From Pomphorhynchus laevis (Eukaryota > Acanthocephala > Palaeacanthocephala > Echinorhynchida > Pomphorhynchidae): a stretch of 64,000 nt of DNA. Positions 1-10,964 of the stretch are shown piece after piece. The translations under genes were made by a program, and so were the position numbers. Location of the stretch: NCBI GenBank assembly GCA_012934845.2, contig WNNJ02003593.1, forward strand, positions 186,001 through 250,000, written 5' to 3'. The notes under the pieces were generated by a model that worked only from the letters and a program-made list of their open reading frames with translations, was not told the DNA's origin and searched no databases. Each line of letters begins with the position of its first letter. The stretch's first letter is position 1.

Positions 1-789
1 CCAATAAATTCCATTTGAGCATTACATTAAAATTTTTGGGAATTAATATAAATAAATTCAATTATCTAACATTATCATTCATTTAATTCGGAGAACCTTA
101 ACGATACTACATATGTATCAAAATGGTGAAGGGGTACATGATAAGAGACACGTTGGGAGATCATCTCGTATATATTAGAGTAATAGTGTATATTATTTAA
201 AATAAACTATATAAAATGTATACTGATATACAGTATCAATGTATAACTCTATATGTTTATAATTTATGTACGCATTTAAATTAATGCATTTGATATATGA
301 ATTTACATAATTTGACAAATTAATTTAACGAATAAGTATTGACATCAGTTCGAAAATTCGACAAATTTTTGAAAATCGAAAATTTTAATTGTAATTTAAT
401 GCCGTACTTTGATACTAATTAAAAATATTTGCAAATTCACTGGCAATTAAGTTACTAAAAATGAAAATGATATTATTTAAATTCACTATTCTAAATATAT
501 TTATTTTTGTGATTATATTTTATTAACACCGTTTAACTTTTCGTAATATAATATATAATATAATTAATAATAAATTAATGGTTTATATAAAATGATTTAT
601 AGAATTAGTTGTTCAATTTTATCTTTATAGTCCATTCATATAAACTAAATCAAATTATTCAAATTATTTTGCAGAAAAGCAATATCATTACATAATATGG
701 CAATTCGTAAAATTTCATCATTTAACGCATTGTACTTATATTATTAATAATATTAATAATTATTATTAATGCTACTATGTTTGGTCAAA
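1..789. other. AT-rich sequence, no gene seen
   Basis: Very AT-rich sequence without a convincing coding region. A short stretch near 650-720 resembles the C-terminal coding end of the Penelope-like elements seen further right, but it is too short and diverged to annotate on its own. Confidence 0.5.
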
Positions 790-1480
790 GAATAAGAGCG
801 AAACCTGATAACATAGCAATTCCTCTTGATGACCTCTAATCCTTATTCGAATACATCATATGTAATTTATTACTTAATTAATAAAATATAACTTTTATTT
901 TAAATTTCAACTTTTTATTTTAACTTGATATAAATATAGATTGTTTAGATCAATATAGAACTGGATCAAAGAAAGAAAATTTTATTTGATATAAAATTTT
1001 ATATTTTATATTTTATATAAAATTTTAAATTTCAATGTCTTCATCAATTAGGGAAATGATATAATTACAATATTCAGATATTCAATGGTTCTGTATCTAT
1101 TTTATATAATAAAGTTTTTTTAATAGATGATATCTAATATTTAATTTGAAACTAAAGTTTATAGGTTTATAATATCAACTACCTGAAAAACGTAAAAATA
1201 CTATAATGTAGATTATTATACATTATTGCTAAATTCTGGTACATTTGATACATCGTATGTTATTTATTAGTTAATTCATAAAAATTGACTTTTTAAATTT
1301 CAATTTTAAATTTTTAATTCAATATATTTATTAATAAATAAAATATAACTTTTATTATAAATTTCGATTTTTTTATTTTAACTTGATATAAATATAGATT
1401 GTATAAAATCTTATATAATTATTTATTATTTATATTTATTTTTATTTATATATAGTATAAAATACGTAATCTAATAAATT
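790..1480 (+). repeat. Degenerate Penelope-like terminal sequence
   Basis: Positions about 800-845 match the conserved terminal block of the local Penelope-like elements (a GAAACCTGA-type joint, then ACATAGCA and a TGATGACCTC tail), in plus orientation. The AT-rich sequence after it resembles the sequence that follows the same block near 9300 and 60600. A second partial copy of that tail starts near 1240. No coding part is attached. Confidence 0.55.
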
Positions 1481-1499
1481 GAATTTGATTAATTTTACA

Positions 1500-1860
1500 T
1501 AAGATAATTACATATTATGGAAATTCTTACAATTTTATTATTTAATGTATTATATTTAATATTAGATGGTAGGTATGAATGCTCACCCGAAAATATGTTT
1601 CTTGTAAATTTAAATGTTTTCTTTACGATATAAATTAATTATTGTTTTAATTGATGTAAATGTAATGTCATATCTAGATATATACTTTATTTATCATCAA
1701 TATTAATTTTATTAAGAATAAGACTACGTGGGTAAATTTGTTTTCTTATTGGATATAAAGTATTAGAGTTATATACGGAGATATCATTAATTTAAAATAT
1801 TTTTTCTTTATATAATTTAGATTTATTTTTTATGCAGTTATGAACAAATTCATATAAATT
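1500..1860 (-). mobile_element. Penelope-like RT fragment (C-terminal part)
   Basis: On the minus strand this segment aligns by eye with the C-terminal half of the reverse transcriptase at 4009-5310. It includes the stretches corresponding to HEHSCIPY, the leucine-rich LNKTNIND region and the FVHNC region upstream of the catalytic motif. It is strongly diverged and interrupted. There is no complete RT core, so it is a dead partial copy. Confidence 0.6.
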
Positions 1861-2204
1861 AAAACATTTTAAAACATTTTTACATATCATGGAAATTCTT
1901 AAAATTTAATAATAAAGCAAAATTTATTCAACTTAGCCGTTATTACGATGAAGTGAAATAATTTTCATTAACCTAAATGGTTGTCAAAAATGGTTTTCAT
2001 TAAGCAAACATGTTTATTATGTTTCGATTAATCTATCAATCTTTGCAAGAACAATTTGTAATTAAAATAACTTTTCAAATCGCTTTAAACTGTAAATACA
2101 TCTTCAAAAGGTTTGATTTACCGACAAAAATATAAATAAGTCACCTTCATTTCTTTTCCAATCATATTTGGTCAGCAAAAAACTACGGAAGGGATTTCTA
2201 CATC
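1861..2204. other. No recognisable feature
   Basis: AT-rich sequence between two Penelope-like fragments. I see no coding region, repeat or RNA gene in it. Confidence 0.4.
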
Positions 2205-2211
2205 CCATGAT

Positions 2212-2345
2212 ATTAGAGATCATCATGAGGAACTGCAATGTTGTCAGGTGTTGGCCTCTATTCCTCGACACAACATAGCAGCGAGGCCAAATACGTACAT
2301 AGCAGCGGGGCCAAATACGTGTTAAGGACGTATTTCCTCTGATGA
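2212..2345 (-). repeat. PLE terminal block, variant copy with partial internal duplication
   Basis: This copy of the Penelope-like terminal block differs from those near 2515 and 3885 in a structured way. Its inner inverted repeat is GGCCTC/GAGGCC (2253-2258 and 2283-2288) where the others have GGCCCC/GGGGCC. A second partial unit, ending in GGGGCC at about 2307-2312, follows directly, so part of the block is duplicated. CTGCAATGTTG (2233-2243) and CAACATAGCAG (2271-2281) form the second, interleaved helix with one mismatch. Confidence 0.6.
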
Positions 2346-2439
2346 AATTTGATTATCTAGTGTTATATTCTAATACAGAGTTTATTATCCATAAAAATTG
2401 TCCTCTAATGATTTTAATTTTTTTAATATTATTGTGTTG

Positions 2440-2830
2440 ATTTATATATTTTACAATGTTCTAAACAATGAGAGACGATGCATCAGAATACGAATTAGAG
2501 GTCATCAGGAGGAACTGCTATGCTATCAGGTTTCGGCCCCTAATCTCCTCTACCCAACATAGCAGCGGGGCCAAATACATGCTAATGATGTATTTCCTCT
2601 GAAATAACTATCTAGTATCTTATTCTAATACAAAGTATATTATTTATTATCCATCCATAAAAATTTGCCACTTAAGAGTTTAAATTTATTCTTTATATTA
2701 TTGTGTTGATTTATATATTTTACTATTTTCTGCTTGATGTTATTTTTATAGTAACCCAGTTTAAAATATGCATATATTAAATTATTTAAATGATTTTGAA
2801 GAAAGCCAATATCGTTACAAATTTATAAAA
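2440..2830 (-). mobile_element. 3' end of a Penelope-like element with terminal block
   Basis: The right part (about 2640-2820) encodes, on the minus strand, the extreme C-terminus seen in the 4009-5310 RT (the YINQHN and FLWMDNK region). The left part (about 2480-2610) is the terminal block with interleaved inverted repeats at 2515-2525/2555-2565 and 2535-2540/2567-2572. It is nearly identical to 3841-4190, so it is a recent but 5'-truncated copy. Confidence 0.65.
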
Positions 2831-2964
2831 CTAAATAAAAATATAGATAAATAAAAATAATTAATTTTATTTAATTTTTCTAAATTAAATAGTTTTAATC
2901 TATAAAACTCTTGATATACACCTTCTTTCTCATCAATATTAGTTTTATTAAGAATAAAAATAAA

Positions 2965-3358
2965 AATATATCAAAATAATATTGTGTTGATTTTTATATT
3001 TTACGATTTTCTGTTTGATTGCATTTTTATATTAACATATAAATTATTTAAATGAGTTTGAAGAAAGTCACTATTATTACATATTAAAGAAATTTTTAAA
3101 ATTTCATTATTTAATATATTATAAAATATTATATTATATGAATATATGCTCATGCAAAAATGTTTCTTGAAAATTTAAATATAGCATCTTTACGATATAA
3201 ATTAATAATAGTTTTAATTGATGTTAATGTATTGTTCACAATACATTGACATATTTATAAATGGTATATTTAGAAATATACCTTTATCATCAATATTGGT
3301 TTATTAAGAATAAGTCTACCTTGATAAATTTGTTTACTTGTTGGATAAAAATTAATAG
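2965..3358 (-). mobile_element. Penelope-like RT C-terminal fragment
   Basis: Minus-strand sequence similar to the last third of the RT at 4009-5310, more diverged than the 2440-2830 copy and interrupted. It ends abruptly against a TA microsatellite. Confidence 0.6.
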
Positions 3359-3359
3359 A

Positions 3360-3360
<1 letters not shown>

Positions 3361-3421
<61 letters not shown>
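3361..3421. repeat. (TA)n microsatellite
   Basis: About 60 bp of uninterrupted TA dinucleotides, directly abutting the end of a Penelope-like fragment. Confidence 0.95.
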
Positions 3422-3423
<2 letters not shown>

Positions 3424-3634
3424 ACAGGTGATTTTACGTGATTCTCAATATTATATGCAGTAATTAAAAAATTAAAAAATATAATATTAACTAATCAAAT
3501 TTCAAGATAAAATAGATATTTATAATATTAATAATATTAATATTTAAATATTAATGATATCAATTATATATAAAAATTATAATATAATTAATATTATATT
3601 AATTATATATTAAATATATATTTAATATTATATT

Positions 3635-3768
3635 AAATCAGCTAACTGAGTCTACGTATTGTTATATAATTATAAAATAAACAAAACATAATAATGCTAA
3701 ATCAAAATTTAATAATTAAATAATAAAATTAATAATTGTTTTTAGATTTTCTATAATTTTAATCAAGT

Positions 3769-3799
<31 letters not shown>

Positions 3800-4008
3800 A
3801 TTTAAAATAAACGTCATTTTTATGAATTGACTAATAAATAACAGACGTTGTATCAGAATAAGAATTAGAGGTCATCAGGAGGAACTGCTATGCTATCAGG
3901 TTTCGGCCCCTAACTCCTCTACCCAACATAGCAGCGGGGCCAAATACATGCTAATGATGTATTTCCTCTGAAATAACTATCTAGTATCTTATTCTAATGC
4001 AAAGTATA
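3635..4008 (-). repeat. 3' terminal domain of the 4009-5310 Penelope-like element
   Basis: This follows the RT stop on the minus strand. It contains the structured terminal block at 3885-3964: GGCCCC 3905-3910, GGGGCC 3936-3941, CTGCTATGCTA 3885-3895, CAACATAGCAG 3924-3934, and a short hairpin AAATACAT/ATGTATTT at 3942-3964. Next comes an AT-rich tail ending at a GCTAACTGAGTCTACGTA motif near 3640. The same end motif recurs near 9640, 60800 and 61050, which suggests it marks the element end. Confidence 0.6.
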
Positions 4009-5310
4009 TTATTTATTATCCATCCATAAAAATTTGCCACTTAAGAGTTTAAATTTATTCTTTATATTATTGTGTTGATTTATATATTTTACTATTTTCT
4101 GCTTGATGTTATTTTTATAGTAACCTAGTTTAAAATATGTATCTATTAAATTATTTAAATGATTTTGAAGAAAGCCAATATCATTACATATTGTTGCAAT
4201 TCTTAAAATTTCATTATTTAATGTATTATATTTTATATTATATGGTATGCATGAATGCTCATGCAAAAATATGTTTCTTGTAAATTTAAATATGTCATCT
4301 TTACGATATAAATTAATAGTAGTTTTAGTTAATGTTAATTTAATGTTCATATCTAGATATACACCTTCTTTATCATTAATATTGGTTTTGTTAAGAATAA
4401 GGCTTTCTGGATAAATGTGCTCACTAATTGAATAAAAATTATTAGAATTAAATACACATATATCATCAATGTATCGAAACATATATTTCATATATTTATA
4501 TTGTTTAGATTTAGTTTTTACACAGTTATGAACAAATTCATATTCTATAAAGCTTAAAAACAAGTCAGCTATAATTGGGCTACTATTACCACCCATTGGA
4601 ACACCTTTTACTTGTCTAAATATAGATGTCCCTACTTTTAAATAATTTTGATTTATCAAAATATTTAAGGATTCTATTAATTCAATTTTATCCATATATT
4701 TATATTTATTTGATGGTTTAATTTTTGTTAGATAGGCGTTATAATTATTATAACATATATATGTATATCTTTTTCCGAATATAAGATTAATTAATTTTAC
4801 TAACGCTTCTTTAATATCTACTAAATCTAGATTTGTATAAAGCGTACTAAAATCGTATGTATTTATATTTTGAAAATTTATTCCTTTTGTCTGTTCTAAA
4901 AATTCTTTTGTAGAATTAATACTGAAATAGTGTTTTATACCAGTATTAATTTCGATTACCTTGCAATATTTTTTAAAATGTGCTTTAATTACTTTAAGTA
5001 TTTTATTCATATAGACAGAAAGTGGTTTTAATGTACATTTAAACGCACTACATATGAACCTAGGTTTTATTGGATTTTTATGTAATTTTGGATTCCAATA
5101 TAATATAGGTATAGTTTTATTATCTAATTCAACCTTTATACCCTTTTTATCCATTATAGAACAGTGACTTGTAATAATTGTTTCTAAACTCAACTCACTA
5201 CGTTCATATGTTGGATTTACATTTAAATCATTAGAATTAACCTCTTTCATTAGTATATCATAATAAAGCTTTTTGCATATGAAGACAAAGTTATTACTAG
5301 CTTTATTCAA
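4009..5310 (-). pseudogene. Penelope-like element reverse transcriptase (PLE RT)
   Basis: About 430 residues of reverse transcriptase from a Penelope-like retroelement. Seen: a PKLHKNP-PRFI stretch near residue 75, DFSTLYTNL (motif with the first catalytic Asp) near 153, VPMGGNSSPIIADLF near 235, and FRYIDDI carrying the two catalytic Asp near 280. This is the PLE layout (PKLHK, STLYTN, a GVPMG-type motif, RYIDD), of the kind in the ubiquitous invertebrate PLE lineage. The reading frame has no ATG; it starts at a TTG and clearly continues upstream in another frame (5311-5860), so the copy is broken at the N-terminal side while the RT core is intact. No GIY-YIG nuclease is recognisable. It is the best-preserved of at least six PLE copies here. 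Confidence 0.8.
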
Positions 5311-5860
5311 TAGTTGTTATTATATAGTTATCCTTTAATTTAGTAAGTTCTTTATACATATCTTTATTAATTTTATCTTTCCTTTTATAATTGTTTGTTA
5401 TTTTCATTTTATTTTTAATTTTATCAAATATATAATCTTTCCAAATTTTTATCTTAGATATATTCGAGCTTTCACTATTAATCAGCTTACCAACGTAAGC
5501 ATTTAAGCTATTATATAACGAATTGTAAATTTTATTTTTGTCGTTGTTATTATTTAATCTATATTTATACCCTTTTGATAGCAGCTTTCTTAATTCACAA
5601 TTTGTATTTTGTATTACAATAACTCTCTATTATACAACTTAGCCTATCATAGTCGTAAATTAATTTTTGATTTATTGAACATATGATATCTTTAGAAAAA
5701 CTTCGTATATTTACATAAAGATCTTATTATTATTATTTATAACATCACAAACTATACAATTTTTTCTGTTACATTTAAAAGATCTAAAATTGAAATCATT
5801 AGTACTTACGTATTTTTCCAATATTGTTGAGTACATGTAACTTTTAAGTCATAATTTTTA
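5311..5860 (-). pseudogene. N-terminal part of the same Penelope-like element
   Basis: Minus-strand frames upstream of the RT encode a Cys-rich patch (CNRKNCIVCD, about 5750-5800). They then encode a stretch with ELRKLLSKGYKYR (about 5560-5600) and a Lys/Asn-rich segment leading into the RT. Both motifs are typical of the region before the RT in this PLE lineage. The frames are interrupted. I found no GIY-YIG motif here, so the nuclease is either lost or absent from this lineage. Confidence 0.55.
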
Positions 5861-5869
5861 ACGTTGCTT

Positions 5870-6400
5870 TTTCGGTGTCGCCACCTAGTTTAGTTGACTC
5901 AGTCTAAACTTACAACGGGTCATCCAGCAGCATCTGACAGGGGGCTGCCCTGCTTAAGGCGGTTGCAGGCTGGAACAAGATCTATAAAGATCTACCACCT
6001 TCACTCATCTACCACCTTCAATTAATATATTATATTATTTATATTAATGGATAATCTTATATATTATATACATCGTATTTAAATTTTTATTGAGTAATAT
6101 TTGACGATGTTTGTTAAGTTTTATTTTAAAATGCCCAAACTATATGTATTATTTAATTAAATTTTAAAAATAACTATTTAGAAGAATAAAGGCATTACAT
6201 ATTTGATTACAACTTTGCTAAAGTATTTAATGATGAATAGTATGCCTGAACGTTCATGCTTGTGAATTTACAATATTTCTTTAGAATACGTCATCGTTAT
6301 AGTTATAGTTAATAGTTAACTGCAACTGAACATATACTGTAAAGAGTTATAATTATATATAGCAATATAGTTATATAACTATAACAATATTCTAAACTAG
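5870..6400. other. Unassigned, with a GC-rich patch
   Basis: Mostly AT-rich. A patch at about 5930-5985 is strikingly GC-rich for this neighbourhood. It contains CAGGG/CCCTG and AGATCT inverted repeats but does not fold as a tRNA that I can recognise. It lies just upstream of the minus-strand PLE and could be part of its 5' region. Confidence 0.35.
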
Positions 6401-7000
6401 TTTAGAAATATATCTATTAAATTATTTAAATGATTTTGAAATAAGCCAACACCATTACATAAGCAATTCTTAAAATTTCCTTATTTAATGTATTATATTT
6501 AATGCATTATTTAATGAATTTTAAAGTGTGATGTTTGATAGTACTTTGTGATACTAATTTGGTACTAATTTGTGCAAAAGAAAGCTTTTAAATTAAATTT
6601 TAATTTAATAATTAATTATATTCATTTATTGTAAAAGTAAAATCATTATTTAAATGATTTATTATTAGTTAAATTTATCATTAGTTAAATCATTATGGCA
6701 ATTCTTAAAATTTCATTATTTAATGTATATTATAAATATTATTACATATCAATATATTTCATTATATTGTATATTATATGTTATGCATGTATGATATTTA
6801 TATATTAGTTTTTTAGTCATATTTCTATCGTGGTTCTAATAAATGTTTTTTTAAATGTATTAAATTTTTTTTATTATTTATTTTAATAAATACTATTTAA
6901 ATATGATCGTGTCTAGATAAATACCTTCTTTATCATTAATATTAATTTTATTACGAATAAAGCTATCTGGATAAACAAATTTATCGAGATATTACCTATT
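6400..7000 (-). mobile_element. Scattered Penelope-like fragments
   Basis: Short minus-strand matches to the PLE RT C-terminus near 6400-6500 and 6660-6990 (including the region for the LNKTNIND stretch), separated by AT-rich sequence. They are heavily decayed and not continuous. Confidence 0.5.
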
Positions 7001-7779
7001 AAATAGAAAGGCACTAAAGAAAATGTCTTCCCTAAAGACATTAAAAAGCAATTTAAAATTAATGTTTATGCTCAATTTTAAAATAATATTCACATCAATT
7101 CGTCATTTGAAGTATTTAATTTTATTTTGAATTTTTAAGAAACAAATCATTTACAATTTACCAAGCTAATTCGTCATCTTGTCAGGAAATAAAAAAGTAA
7201 TTTCAACATGAGAATAATATGAAGTTCCCGGAGTCTATGCAAGAATAAACCGTTGATTAATTAGAATATTGTTATTTATTTTTATAAATATTATTATTGT
7301 TATTTATTTTGGTAATTGTTATTACGAAAACTCTATATTTATTGTAAAGCTGATCTAAAAACAAGTTAGGCACATATTCTGACATTATGATCCAAAATAA
7401 TTTCCAATAGCATCATGATATATAAATTTAAGATTATATTTATTTTATAAATAATGTAATAATACGTACGATTTAATACCGATAACAGCATAAAGTATAT
7501 ATGTAAAAATGTATAATAATGATAATATTAATAGAGGTAATGTATAATATTTCTAAATTATCATAATAGAAAAATGTAGATATAAAAATATAAAAATTTA
7601 GATATTATAAAAATGTATTTTGATAAATAACGAATTTAGTAAATTTTAAATTGTTTTAGTTAATAATATAATATATATTTTTAGTGTTTCAACATACCCG
7701 ATTAAAGCAATATTAACAATGATTATTTTTTCTAAACATATACTTTATTATGTAAAGCTTTTTTATGTTGGGTATTATA

Positions 7780-7994
7780 AAATATAATATTATATTAATT
7801 TAGATTTTACAATTATAAAGATACCGATATGGCCGTTTTGTATTGATAAAATAAGATATAATATTATATTAATTTAGATTTTACAATTATAAAGATACCG
7901 ATATGGCCGTTTTGTATTGATAAAATAAGATATAATATTATTTTAATTTAGATTTTACAATTATAAAAATACTAATATGACCGTTTTGTATTGA
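7780..7994. repeat. 74-bp tandem repeat, about 2.9 copies
   Basis: Units begin at TAGATTTTAC at 7801, 7875 and 7949, a period of exactly 74 bp. The first two copies are nearly identical; the third has several substitutions. No coding function seen. Confidence 0.85.
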
Positions 7995-8410
7995 ACTTTG
8001 AAAACTTGCACTGAAATATATTTAAATGGATCAAGCAACACTCAAGAATGATCATGCAAAATCATGCTTCTTCTATAAGATGATTTAAGTTAATGTTCAT
8101 ATCTTAGCGACATTAACAGTGTGCAAATATTTTAAAAAATACTTATTATAATTTGACAAATTCACTAAAAATTAAGTAAAAGCTATAGAAAAATACAATT
8201 GAAATATCTAAACATAAAAAATAAAAATATAGTATACAATGATATAACTCTCATACATCAATATAATATTTATATCATAAATAGTCTCGTCGTTCAGTCG
8301 TATATTTAAAAATATGTTTAAAAATATATTTTATATTTTTATATTTATATTCTTTGATTTACCATTAAAGATATTAATTTTCTCTTATTTACCATTAAAG
8401 ATATTCATTT

Positions 8411-8642
8411 TATCAAAGATGTTCATTGTCCCAAAAATTTAATGAAAAACAGCTGGACAATCAACATTTTTATTTTAGAAAAATTGAAAAAGGTTTATTC
8501 AAATAAGATCAAATTTCTTGATGACGAACAAAGTTGTGTTTGAAAATTTTTAAATACACATTTTTTGATTTTGCTAAAATAAAAATGTTGATTGTCCAGC
8601 TGTTTTTCATTTAATTTTTTTAATAATGAGCATCTTTGATAA
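8411..8642. mobile_element. MITE-like element with ~67-bp terminal inverted repeats
   Basis: The left arm (about 8412-8478) and right arm (about 8574-8640) are inverted copies of each other, near perfect over the inner 45 bp and more diverged at the outer end. About 95 bp lie between them, with no coding capacity. Size and structure fit a non-autonomous DNA transposon, possibly Tc1/mariner-derived; the target-site duplication is unclear in this AT-rich context. Confidence 0.6.
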
Positions 8643-8713
8643 GTTAATAAACTATAATATTGTGATATATTAATTTAATATTGTAATATAAACAATAATA
8701 TGATATTATAATA

Positions 8714-9025
8714 TTGTGGTATTATAATATTGTTTTAAAAGTAATTAAAACACACTTTAAGAAATATTGTAAGATAATCGAAATTAATACTGGTATAAAG
8801 AACTATTTTAGTATTAATTCTACCAAAGAATTTTTAGAACAGACAAAAGGAATAAATTTTCAGAATATAAATACGTACGATTTTAGTACGCTTTATACAA
8901 ATCTAGATTTAGTAGATATTAAAGAAGCGTTAGTAAAATTAATTAATCTTATATTCGGAAAAAGATATACATATATATGTTATAATAATTATAACGCCTA
9001 TCTAACAAAAATTAATTATAATTAA
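8714..9025 (+). pseudogene. Penelope-like RT fragment (N-terminal RT part)
   Basis: A plus-strand frame encodes KVIKTHFKKYCKIIEINTG and then DFSTLYTNL and FGKRYTYICY, almost identical to the matching section of the 4009-5310 RT. It stops before the catalytic RYIDD motif in an AT-rich palindromic run. It is a truncated copy lacking the active site. Confidence 0.8.
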
Positions 9026-9099
9026 TTGTTATAATTAATTATATAATTAATTATAACATTTAATTAATTATAATTAAATGTTATAATTATATATTGTGG

Positions 9100-9265
9100 G
9101 GAAAATGGAAATTAATACTGTATAAAACACTATTTCAGTATTAATTCTACAAAAGAATTTTTAGAACAGACAAAAAGAATAAATTTTCAGAATATAATAC
9201 GTACGATTTTAGTACGCTTTATACACATCTTAATTTAGCAGATATTAAAGAAGCGTTATAAAAGG
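9100..9265 (+). pseudogene. Second short Penelope-like RT fragment
   Basis: This repeats part of the adjacent fragment (the region for YFSINSTKEFLEQTK and DFSTLYT), with frame breaks. It lies in the same orientation directly after it, a local tandem partial duplication. Confidence 0.7.
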
Positions 9266-9660
9266 TACCGAAAACTAAAAGCATAGCAGTTCCTCCTGAT
9301 GACCTCTATTCCTTATTGTTATATATCGTCTGTTATTTATTATTCAATTCATAAAAAATTGACTTCTATTTAAAATTTTAATTTTGAATTTTAACTTTAT
9401 TAATATAAATTACATAACATCCCATATATTAATTTTTAATTATCTATAATTATTTAATTATTTGTTATGTTATTATTAATTTTTTAGCATTATTTTTTAT
9501 TTATATAATTCATTAGTAAATTCATAACAATCAATTTTTATTTAAAATTCTTATAATAAATTTTATCGTTATATAAATATTAATTATTAACTGTTTATTT
9601 TATTTATCATTAGTTTTAATTTATATATATATTATAAAATACGTAGACTCAGTTAGCTGA
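9266..9660 (+). repeat. Penelope-like 3' terminal domain
   Basis: Contains the plus-sense terminal block (CCGAAAACTAAAAGCATAGCAG, then the TGATGACCTC tail, 9270-9310) followed by the AT-rich tail. It ends at the ACGTAGACTCAGTTAGCTGA motif near 9640, as in the other copies. The 5' half of the pseudoknot-forming block is missing. Confidence 0.55.
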
Positions 9661-10379
9661 TCTGATTTATAGCTGACAAAATAGCTAATCAGTAGTTTGC
9701 TAGCAATTTTATTAACATATCAGTTAATTTTCTAATATATGAGTCAGATATCAGAATATTTTATAGTTTGATATCTACCAAATTTAAACAAATTGCTTTT
9801 TTGTTAACAATTCATAAGTAATTAGGTAATAATAAAAACGTGGTACATGTGAGTAGTTTGTTAAAATATGTTAAATTGTTTAATTTAAAAAATTAGATTA
9901 ATAACTGCAATAGTTGATCACAACGAACAAAATGAAAATCAACGATTATTGAGGACACAACAAGGAAACAAGAATAAAGTATAGCAAATGACAAGTAAAT
10001 AAGTCGTTGTTGTTTGTAAAACGAATAAAGCGTTTTCTTTGAAAATCATATTAATTTGTTAGTTACTATTTAAATTGCTTATATTTTTTCAGCTGATATA
10101 AAACAATAACACAACAATTTAAATCATAGCCTTGTAATGAAAACGACTACTAACTTATATTCTATTGTTTTGCAATTTTTGAGATGTTTGAATAAAGCTT
10201 ATAAATAGCAACATTCTATAATTTTATCTCGTTGAAATTTATTCACGCATTATCTGATGAACAAATTTCTAACGCCTTAACTTCTCGACATCAAGTTAAA
10301 TAGGACAATCGCTCAAAAAGTGGCTTGGTTAGAAAATAACGTGATTTAATAATTAAATCATTTCTGCTCTTTAGGTGAT
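9661..10379. other. No recognisable gene
   Basis: Moderately AT-rich sequence between the PLE cluster and the Ty3-like gag remnant. It could include flanking parts of that fossil, but I cannot support a call. Confidence 0.35.
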
Positions 10380-10938
10380 ATATTTAAAGAAAAGTTACCT
10401 TTCTGCTAAATAATTTGTTAGGGCAAATATACGACGAAAAAATCAATATGATGAAATTGCTATTTTCATGCTATCAACTACTTTTGTGGAGCAAAAGAGA
10501 AACGTTTCTGCGTCACAAACTGAGCAACCTTCGTCAACATAATGATCAATCAGTTGAGCAATATATTTACAATCTAGAATATGTGGATCATAATATCGAT
10601 TTTTTCGCTCTGACTGTTGGTGAACATTGATACATTATATTAAGTAATGCATTTGTATCGGACATATCATCGAATGGCATACGTGAGATCTTTTGAAAAC
10701 AGTGATCTGACAAAAGGGACGTTTACAAAATTGTTCGATCAATCGAATCTGCAAATGAGGTGTATTAATCATCATAAACGTGTTATTCGATCAATCGAAT
10801 CTGCAAATGAGGTGTATTAATCATCATAAACGTGTTATTCGATCAATCGAATCTGCAAATGATGTGTATTAATCGATAGAAACGTGTCCAGTTAATTCCA
10901 AAATCTAAGTAGCGGTACCCGAAACAAAATGTTATTTC
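10380..10938 (+). mobile_element. Ty3/Gypsy-like gag remnant (fossil), left part
   Basis: A plus-strand frame at 10415-10630 encodes a segment with the spacing and character of Ty3/Gypsy-like Gag (RETFLRHKLSNLRQ, then SVEQYIYNLEYV). Related sequence continues to about 10760. The element is old and broken. Its continuation, near a zinc-knuckle-like segment, lies at 14860-14920, on the far side of the LINE inserted at 10953-14845. Confidence 0.5.
10733..10891 (+). repeat. 52-bp tandem repeat, three copies
   Basis: The unit begins AATCGAATCTGCAAATGA at 10741, 10793 and 10845, a period of 52 bp. The first two units are identical by eye and the third is diverged at its end. It lies inside the fossil gag remnant and looks like a local expansion of it. 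Confidence 0.85.
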
Positions 10939-10952
10939 TAAATGTCATGCCG
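10939..10952. repeat. Target-site duplication, left copy
   Basis: TAAATGTCATGCCG occurs here and again at 14846-14859, exactly bracketing the LINE. A 14-bp TSD is normal for APE-type LINE insertion. Confidence 0.85.
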
Positions 10953-10964
10953 GATTTCAAAAAA

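Noticed and set aside
3885-3964. PLE terminal block as a hammerhead ribozyme
   Set aside because: CTGATGA and GAAA are both present nearby on the sense strand, but stem II would leave two unpaired C before GAA, and no correct UH cleavage site with a matching stem I could be found. The interleaved-helix (HDV-like) layout fits better.
5930-5985. tRNA gene in the GC-rich patch
   Set aside because: No cloverleaf with A and B box motifs could be drawn.
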